Assembly: GCA_028282625.1 (NCBI GenBank)
Contig: JANQHP010000077.1
Coordinates: forward strand, 1 to 18,768
From: Rickettsiales bacterium
GTDB lineage: Bacteria > Pseudomonadota > Alphaproteobacteria > Rickettsiales > UBA8987
Direction: 5' to 3'
Length of the DNA stretch: 18,768 bases
Part shown: positions 14,521 to 18,768 of the stretch, piece by piece
How the letters are laid out: every line of letters begins with the position of its first letter
Numbering within the stretch: the first letter of the stretch is position 1
Made by a program: the position numbers and the translations under genes
Notes under the pieces: model-generated
The model's input: only the letters and a program-made list of their open reading frames with translations
The model's database searches: none
Told to the model about the DNA's origin: nothing

Positions 14521-15729
14521 ATGCCCAATAAGATGCAAGTACGCAAAGTAGTGCTCGCCTATTCCGGTGGGCTGGATACCTCCGTGATCCTCCACTGGCT
14601 GCGTGAGGAATATGACTGCGAAGTGGTCTGCTTCACCGCCGATCTTGGTCAAGGTGAAGAACTGGAGCCCGTGCGTGCCAAAGCCGAGTCGCTTGGCGTG
14701 ACTGAGATTTTCATTGAAGATCTGCGTGATATTTTCGTACGCGACTATGTCTTTCCCATGTTCCGTGCCAACGCCATCTATGAAGGCACCTACCTCCTTG
14801 GCACCTCCATCGCACGCCCGCTGATCGCTAAGCGCCAGGTCGAAATTGCCGCTGAGACCGGTGCCGATGCCGTTTCTCATGGTGCGACCGGCAAAGGCAA
14901 CGATCAGGTGCGTTTCGAGCTTGGTTATTATGCCTGCAACCCGGAGATCCAGGTCATTGCACCCTGGCGCGAATGGGACCTTAACTCGCGCACCGCCTTA
15001 CTGGATTATGCCAGAGCACGGGATATCGAAGTCCCAGCCGGCAAGGAAAACACTCCGCCCTACTCCATGGATGCGAACCTGCTTCATATTTCTTACGAAG
15101 GAAAAATGCTGGAGGACCCTTGGGTACCACCGCAGGAAGATATGTTCCGCCTGACCACATCACCTGAGGCAGCGCCAGATGCGCCCCAGGAAATCGTCCT
15201 CGGCTTCGAAAACGGCGACCCCGTTTCCATTGATGGCAAAGCCTATGGCCCCGCCGCACTGCTTGCCGAGCTCAATCGCTTAGGAGGCATGCATGGCATT
15301 GGCCGGATCGATATCGTGGAAAACCGCTATGTCGGCATGAAAGCACGTGGTGTGTATGAAACACCGGGTGGCACTGTTTTGCTTGCGGCGCGTCGAGCGC
15401 TTGAAAGCATTACCCTGGACCGTGAAGCAGCCCACACCAAAGACGAAATGATGCCGCGCTATGCCAAGCTACTCTATAACGGCTACTGGTTTGCGCCTGA
15501 GCGTGAGATGCTCCAGGTTGCGATTGACCAGACCCAAGCCTATGTCACCGGCGAAGTGGCGCTTAAGCTCTATAAAGGCAATGTGATTGTGCAGGGCCGC
15601 CGCAGCCCGCACTCGCTCTACAGCGAAGCACATGTCACCTTTGAAGAAGACGCGGTCTTTAACCAACGCGACGCCGAAGGCTTTATCAAGCTCAATGCGC
15701 TGCGCCTACGCCTTGGCAAGCGCGACTAG
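14521..15729 (+). CDS. argG: Argininosuccinate synthase
   Basis: ArgG joins citrulline and aspartate with ATP, the penultimate step of arginine synthesis. The 402-aa protein has the N-type ATP pyrophosphatase P-loop AYSGGLDTSV (13-22), TADLGQGEE (39-47), GTSIARPLIAKRQVEIA, and SHGATGKGNDQVRFELG, which carries the citrulline/aspartate-binding residues. The C-terminal domain ends LRLRLGKRD. The length is standard. The ATG at 14521 lacks a clear ribosome site; an internal ATG at codon 5 is an alternative. The last four codons and stop lie inside a 12-bp inverted repeat with a partner at 15801-15812. Confidence 0.97.
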   Translation: MPNKMQVRKVVLAYSGGLDTSVILHWLREEYDCEVVCFTADLGQGEELEPVRAKAESLGVTEIFIEDLRDIFVRDYVFPMFRANAIYEGTYLLGTSIARPLIAKRQVEIAAETGADAVSHGATGKGNDQVRFELGYYACNPEIQVIAPWREWDLNSRTALLDYARARDIEVPAGKENTPPYSMDANLLHISYEGKMLEDPWVPPQEDMFRLTTSPEAAPDAPQEIVLGFENGDPVSIDGKAYGPAALLAELNRLGGMHGIGRIDIVENRYVGMKARGVYETPGGTVLLAARRALESITLDREAAHTKDEMMPRYAKLLYNGYWFAPEREMLQVAIDQTQAYVTGEVALKLYKGNVIVQGRRSPHSLYSEAHVTFEEDAVFNQRDAEGFIKLNALRLRLGKRD

Positions 15730-15812
15730 GCACCTTTCAGGTAAGCGGGGGGCCTTACCCCCGCACCCCCGCCCTCGCATAAGCTCGGCGTCGCGTTGCT
15801 CCTAGTCGCGCT
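15719..15812. repeat. 12-bp inverted repeat and GC-rich hairpin at the end of argG
   Basis: AGCGCGACTAGG (15719-15730, containing the argG stop) is exactly inverted at 15801-15812 (CCTAGTCGCGCT). Between the arms lies a strong hairpin GCGGGGG / CCCCCGC (15745-15751 with 15758-15764), which competes with an overlapping GGTAAG / CTTACC pairing (15740-15745 with 15754-15759). No T-run follows, so it is not a standard terminator. A second pair, GGCACCT (15729-15735) and AGGTGCC (15829-15835), crosses the first. The stretch encodes nothing I can support. Confidence 0.6.
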
Positions 15813-15850
15813 AAAGCGCCCCGAATAGAGGTGCCCATGCACCGCCTTAA

Positions 15851-15905
15851 TCCCCTCTCCCCTTCAAGGGGAGAGGGTGGACACGTAGTGCCCGGGTGAG
15901 GGGGT
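15851..15905. repeat. REP-like palindromic repeat element
   Basis: A perfect 12-bp inverted repeat with a one-base loop, CCCTCTCCCCTT (15853-15864) and AAGGGGAGAGGG (15866-15877), is followed by a small GGACAC/GTGCCC hairpin and GGGTGAGGGG (15894-15903). The last block pairs 9 of 10 with CCCCTCTCCC (15852-15861), giving an alternative outer stem. This sequence type (CCCTCTCCCC...GGGGAGAGGG...GGGTGAGGGG) is known as a common dispersed intergenic repeat in many proteobacterial genomes. There is only one copy in this window. Confidence 0.65.
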
Positions 15906-15934
15906 AAAATGTAAGAATATCACCCACAAGCCAC

Positions 15935-15963
15935 TTGCCCTTACGGCGCATCTTTCTTATGCT
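15935..15963 (+). promoter_or_regulatory. Promoter of the SRP RNA gene
   Basis: TTGCCC (15935-15940), a 17-bp spacer and TATGCT (15958-15963) lie so that transcription would begin around 15969-15971, exactly where the terminal helix of the SRP RNA begins. The agreement between promoter position and RNA structure supports both calls. Confidence 0.65.
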
Positions 15964-15969
15964 TGACCG

Positions 15970-16062
15970 CGGGGCTGGCGGCGGACGGTAACTCCGCCAA
16001 CCCGGTCAGGTCCGAAAGGAAGCAGCCGTAACGGATGCCTATCGGGTCGCTGTCAGTCCTCT
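15970..16062 (+). ncRNA. ffs: Signal recognition particle RNA, small (4.5S) bacterial type
   Basis: This RNA binds Ffh and targets ribosomes with nascent membrane proteins to FtsY. The conserved apical domain is seen as GGTCAGGTCCGAAAGGAAGC (16004-16023) followed by AGCC, with a GAAA tetraloop at 16014-16017. The ends close in a 13-bp helix: GGGGCTGGCGGCG (15971-15983) pairs throughout, with a few G-U pairs, with CGCTGTCAGTCCT (16048-16060). The exact 5' and 3' ends are inferred from this helix and the promoter. No intrinsic terminator follows, and a protein gene starts about 25 nt later. In Alphaproteobacteria this RNA is often found next to dnaX, as here. Confidence 0.93.
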
Positions 16063-16087
16063 GCCCTTAACCCAACAAGGAAACGCC

Positions 16088-16516
16088 ATGCATCGTCGCA
16101 TCACTTGTTTAGCCTTACTGATGGCACTTGCATGCAGCATGGCTCTCTTTGCCTCCTCTGTGACTGCTATTCCTCCAGTGCCCCCCAAAGAAGCCTGTTG
16201 GATCGAAGGGCTGGTCAAAAAAGTCCGCGCGGGCTCCTACCAAGATGCCATCTACGATACCAGCGGCCCGGAGCCTGAATTTAAACCTAAGACTATCACG
16301 TATACCGAATTGCTGATCCATATCACCCAAGTTGAGCCACTGCGCGCCGATGCTTCTGTCGCAAGAGAATGCGCCCAAGATATCGTAGACACAGCGCGTC
16401 CTTATGGGCTATGTGAAGAGCAGACCATCGTAGCGGGTGACCGTATCCGCGCAAGAAACGATGGCTGGGGCTTGGCACCTGAGTGCTTGCATCATGTCAC
16501 CTTTATACAAAAGTAA
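16088..16516 (+). CDS. Uncharacterised secreted protein (142 aa)
   Basis: I do not recognise this family. A clear signal peptide (RRITCLALLMALACSMALFA, cleavage likely after SSVTA, about residue 27) exports it to the periplasm or beyond. The mature part begins IPPVPPKEACWIEG and holds four cysteines (C37, C95, C109, C133), suggesting two disulfides. An AGDRIRARND stretch near the C terminus (116-125) suggests a beta-barrel. The ATG has a good AAGGA site. The gene starts about 25 nt after the SRP RNA and its stop codon is directly followed by the dnaX ATG with no spacer, so dnaX may depend on its translation. Its place between SRP RNA and dnaX may be chance. Confidence 0.8.
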   Translation: MHRRITCLALLMALACSMALFASSVTAIPPVPPKEACWIEGLVKKVRAGSYQDAIYDTSGPEPEFKPKTITYTELLIHITQVEPLRADASVARECAQDIVDTARPYGLCEEQTIVAGDRIRARNDGWGLAPECLHHVTFIQK

Positions 16517-18232
16517 ATGGCTGAAAAAGAACAACATTACCAAGTTTTAGCGCGCAAATATCGCCCGCAGAAGCTGAGTGAACTCGTGGGGCAGGAGGTG
16601 CTCGTGCGTACCCTCACCGAGGCGATTGCGCAAAACCGTATGCCACATGCCTTCATGCTGACCGGCATTCGTGGGGTCGGCAAAACCAGTACCGCGCGTA
16701 TCATTGCCAAATCGTTAGTGTGCATCGGCAAAGATAGCAAGCAAACTGCCCCTACAGCCGAACCATGTGGCGTATGTGAACAATGCGCCTCCATTGCAGA
16801 AGACCGCAACGTCGATATCTTGGAGGTCGATGCCGCAAGCCGCACCGGTGTCTCCGATATGCGTGAGATCATCGACAATGTGCGCTATATGCCCGCCAGC
16901 GCGCGCATGAAGATCTACATTATCGATGAAGTGCACATGCTCTCCAAAAGTGCCTTTAACGCACTGCTTAAAACGCTGGAAGAACCGCCCGCGCATGTCA
17001 TGTTTATCTTTGCCACCACCGAAATACGCAAAGTGCCCGTCACCATCCTGTCACGCTGCATGCGGTTCGACCTGCCACGCGTGCCAGCCGAAGTGATTGT
17101 AGAACACTTAAAGCATATCCTCCAGGCAGAAAAGAGAAAGGCCGATGAAGAGGCACTTGCGCTGGTGGCACAGGCAGCAGAGGGCTCTGTTCGAGACGCA
17201 CTATCCCTTCTTGACCAATCGCTTAGCATGTGTTCCTCCAAGGAAACCTTAAGTCAGAATCATATCCACTCCATGCTAGGCAGTGCCGATCGTAGCCTGC
17301 TTCACCTGCTGGTAGAAGCGTTGCTAAAATCAGATGCCGCCAATGCGTTAGAACATACGCGCGCACTCTACCAAGCCGGTGCCGCGCCCGACCAAATCGC
17401 TACCGATGCCCTGGCATTGCTGCACCATCTCACCTGCGTAAAAACGCTCAAAAAAGGAACGGAGTCTGGGATAGAAGTGGAGAATTCCCTGCTGGAGTTG
17501 GGCAATATCCCGCAACTGGCACGCTTGTGGCAGATGTTGCTCAAAGGCTTAGAGGAGCTACCCCAATCGCCCAATCCTATGCACGCTTTGGAAATGGTGA
17601 TGATTCGTATCGCCTATGCTGCCGGTATGCCCACGCCTGGCGACCTTGCGCGCATGCTTGAAGAGGGCCACAGCAACGAAAGTGCCGTGCCCACTCCTCC
17701 TCCATCTATGAGTACATCTCCAAATGCTTTGCCTACACCGCCTACCGTGCAGCAAGCCCCGTTACCTCAAACCAGCGCGCGAACCAAGGCGCCCACAGAT
17801 TTTGCCGAGATCATTAGGCTCTTTTCCAAAAACCATGAGGATTTTCTAGCCAGTTGGCTGGAGGAGGTCCATATCGGCCAGTGCGACTTCACCAAAAAGC
17901 GCCTGGAATTTACCGCACCACAAACCGCGCCTACAGATTTTGCCGGCAAAGTAGCCGAAAAACTACAGCATTGGACCGGCGAACGCTGGTTTATCAGCAT
18001 TGTGGCCGAAGCACCCGGCATCCCGATTCGCCTGCAAAAAGAATCAAGCCGAAGTGCTGCAAAAGAAGCACTGACGCAGCATGAAGCCGTGCATCAGGCG
18101 TTGGAACATTTTCCAGGGGGCACCATCAAGGAAGTGACCCTAGTAGAAGAGGCACTAGAAACAGAGCCAGGGCAAACGGACTCACAAGTAGAGCACTCAC
18201 AATCACAACATAGTCATGAGGGTAAAGCATGA
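16517..18232 (+). CDS. dnaX: DNA polymerase III subunits gamma/tau
   Basis: DnaX is the AAA+ motor of the clamp loader that places the beta clamp on DNA. In the 571-aa frame: Walker A GIRGVGKT (50-57); zinc-binding Cys69, Cys84, Cys87 and Cys90; Walker B IIDEVHML (135-142); sensor ATTEIRKVP (166-174); and arginine-finger SRC (179-181). Domain III follows to about 370, then a Pro/Ser/Thr-rich linker (about 390-425) and a C-terminal tau-like domain. The start directly abuts the previous stop and lacks a clear ribosome site, implying coupling. The stop overlaps the ybaB start (ATGA). I found no E. coli-type slippery site for making gamma. Confidence 0.97.
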   Translation: MAEKEQHYQVLARKYRPQKLSELVGQEVLVRTLTEAIAQNRMPHAFMLTGIRGVGKTSTARIIAKSLVCIGKDSKQTAPTAEPCGVCEQCASIAEDRNVDILEVDAASRTGVSDMREIIDNVRYMPASARMKIYIIDEVHMLSKSAFNALLKTLEEPPAHVMFIFATTEIRKVPVTILSRCMRFDLPRVPAEVIVEHLKHILQAEKRKADEEALALVAQAAEGSVRDALSLLDQSLSMCSSKETLSQNHIHSMLGSADRSLLHLLVEALLKSDAANALEHTRALYQAGAAPDQIATDALALLHHLTCVKTLKKGTESGIEVENSLLELGNIPQLARLWQMLLKGLEELPQSPNPMHALEMVMIRIAYAAGMPTPGDLARMLEEGHSNESAVPTPPPSMSTSPNALPTPPTVQQAPLPQTSARTKAPTDFAEIIRLFSKNHEDFLASWLEEVHIGQCDFTKKRLEFTAPQTAPTDFAGKVAEKLQHWTGERWFISIVAEAPGIPIRLQKESSRSAAKEALTQHEAVHQALEHFPGGTIKEVTLVEEALETEPGQTDSQVEHSQSQHSHEGKA

Positions 18233-18546
18233 ACTTAAACAAAATGATGAAGCAAGCACAAGCCATGCAGAAGAAGCTGGCCGAAGCGCAGGAAAAAATT
18301 GCGGAGATGACCGCTGAAGGCACCTCTGGCGGCGGCATGGTCAAGGTGACCATCAACGGCAAGGGCATGGTGGAAGCCATCAAGATTGATCCTTCCATCG
18401 TGGAGGCAGACGATGTGGAAATGCTGGAAGACCTCACGATTGCCGCCATCAACGATGCACGCAAGAAGCTGGATGAAGCCACCGGCGACGCCATGGCCGA
18501 TGCCACAGGCGGGATGGGCCTGCCACCTGGCATGCTGCCCTTTTAA
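18229..18546 (+). CDS. ybaB: YbaB/EbfC-family nucleoid-associated protein
   Basis: This small 105-aa DNA-binding protein forms dimers that coat DNA; it is encoded between dnaX and recR in most bacteria. Family features are the N-terminal helix MNLNKMMKQAQAMQKKLAEA, the central GTSGGGMVKVTINGKGMVEA (31-50), KIDPSIVE, and the C-terminal helix with a Gly/Met-rich end (GGMGLPPGMLPF). The start overlaps the dnaX stop by 4 nt with GAGGG upstream, so translation is coupled. Confidence 0.95.
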   Translation: MNLNKMMKQAQAMQKKLAEAQEKIAEMTAEGTSGGGMVKVTINGKGMVEAIKIDPSIVEADDVEMLEDLTIAAINDARKKLDEATGDAMADATGGMGLPPGMLPF

Positions 18547-18580
18547 CCCACCTTTATCCACCTTTACCCACCACCCTCTT

Positions 18581-18768
18581 ATGATCTCCGACCTGGAACG
18601 CCTGATCGATCTGCTGGCCAAGCTGCCAGGCCTTGGCAAGCGTTCCGCGCGTCGGGCAGCCCTGCAACTCCTGAAGCAGCAGGAAACGCTCCTGCAACCG
18701 CTGATCACCTCACTTGAGCGCGTGGCCGAGCACATGACCGAATGCAGCATTTGCGGCAATTGGGACGT
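18581..18768 (+). CDS. recR: Recombination protein RecR, 3' part outside window
   Basis: The first 62 codons are present. The helix-hairpin-helix segment LLAKLPGLGKRSARRAALQL (about 11-30) and the first half of the zinc finger, TECSICGNWD at the window edge, identify RecR, which with RecO and RecF loads RecA at gaps. The Toprim domain is outside. The ATG at 18581 is 34 bp after ybaB, preceded by two copies of CACCTTTA/CACCTTTAC (18549-18556, 18560-18568) and no clear ribosome site. The dnaX-ybaB-recR order is the usual one. Confidence 0.93.
   Translation, partial: MISDLERLIDLLAKLPGLGKRSARRAALQLLKQQETLLQPLITSLERVAEHMTECSICGNWD

Noticed and set aside
15740..15764. GC-rich hairpin after argG as an intrinsic terminator
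   Set aside because: The stem is strong but no T-run follows, so I list it as a repeat structure instead.
17449..17456. A-run (six A followed by G) in dnaX as a frameshift site for making gamma
   Set aside because: In frame it reads CTC AAA AAA GGA, so it does not match the E. coli A AAA AAG heptamer phase, and a -1 shift would not meet a stop soon. A +1 shift would stop within about eight codons, but six A is short for transcript slippage. I do not claim it.

Overview
The window looks like chromosomal DNA from an alphaproteobacterium of moderate GC. Four things point that way. There is a class I lysyl-tRNA synthetase, which is otherwise mainly archaeal but common in Alphaproteobacteria. SspB is of the alpha type and ends in a C-terminal ClpX-binding tail. 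A DUF2336 protein is present. The order small SRP RNA - dnaX - ybaB - recR is also typical. The portal/protease pair at the left edge resembles the head genes of Rhodobacter-type gene transfer agents (GTAs). The order or genus cannot be decided from this sequence. No IS element, CRISPR array, tRNA or rRNA gene was seen.

Layout: everything left of about 11.5 kb is on the minus strand and everything right of it is on the plus strand, diverging from a short AT-rich gap (11494-11568). Read in transcription order, the leftward arm holds aroQ, a TIMP/NTR-like secreted protein, a class I glutamine-amidotransferase-like (PuuD-type) hydrolase, an RsuA/RluB-type pseudouridine synthase, a DUF2336 protein, sspB, a TonB-dependent receptor, ispE, a PAP2 phosphatase, lysS (with its own strong promoter and an intrinsic terminator), and then a phage/GTA-type portal gene and the start of a prohead protease that runs off the window.

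The rightward arm holds thiS-thiG (thiazole synthesis), an ArnT-like GT39 membrane glycosyltransferase, a small orphan gene behind a near-consensus sigma70 promoter that overlaps a 9+9 bp inverted repeat, and argG. A 358-bp intergenic stretch follows, carrying GC-rich hairpins, a dispersed-type palindromic repeat and the 4.5S SRP RNA gene with its promoter. After it come a small secreted orphan protein, dnaX, ybaB and the start of recR.

Most genes are housekeeping: translation, isoprenoid, shikimate, arginine and thiamine synthesis, replication and repair, and protein quality control. I found no clearly new multi-gene system. The parts most worth a second look are the GTA-like head genes that directly follow lysS without a terminase gene, the TIMP-like exported protein, the two orphan genes (14194-14469 and 16088-16516), the palindromic operator candidate at 14123-14152, and the repeat-rich interval behind argG.
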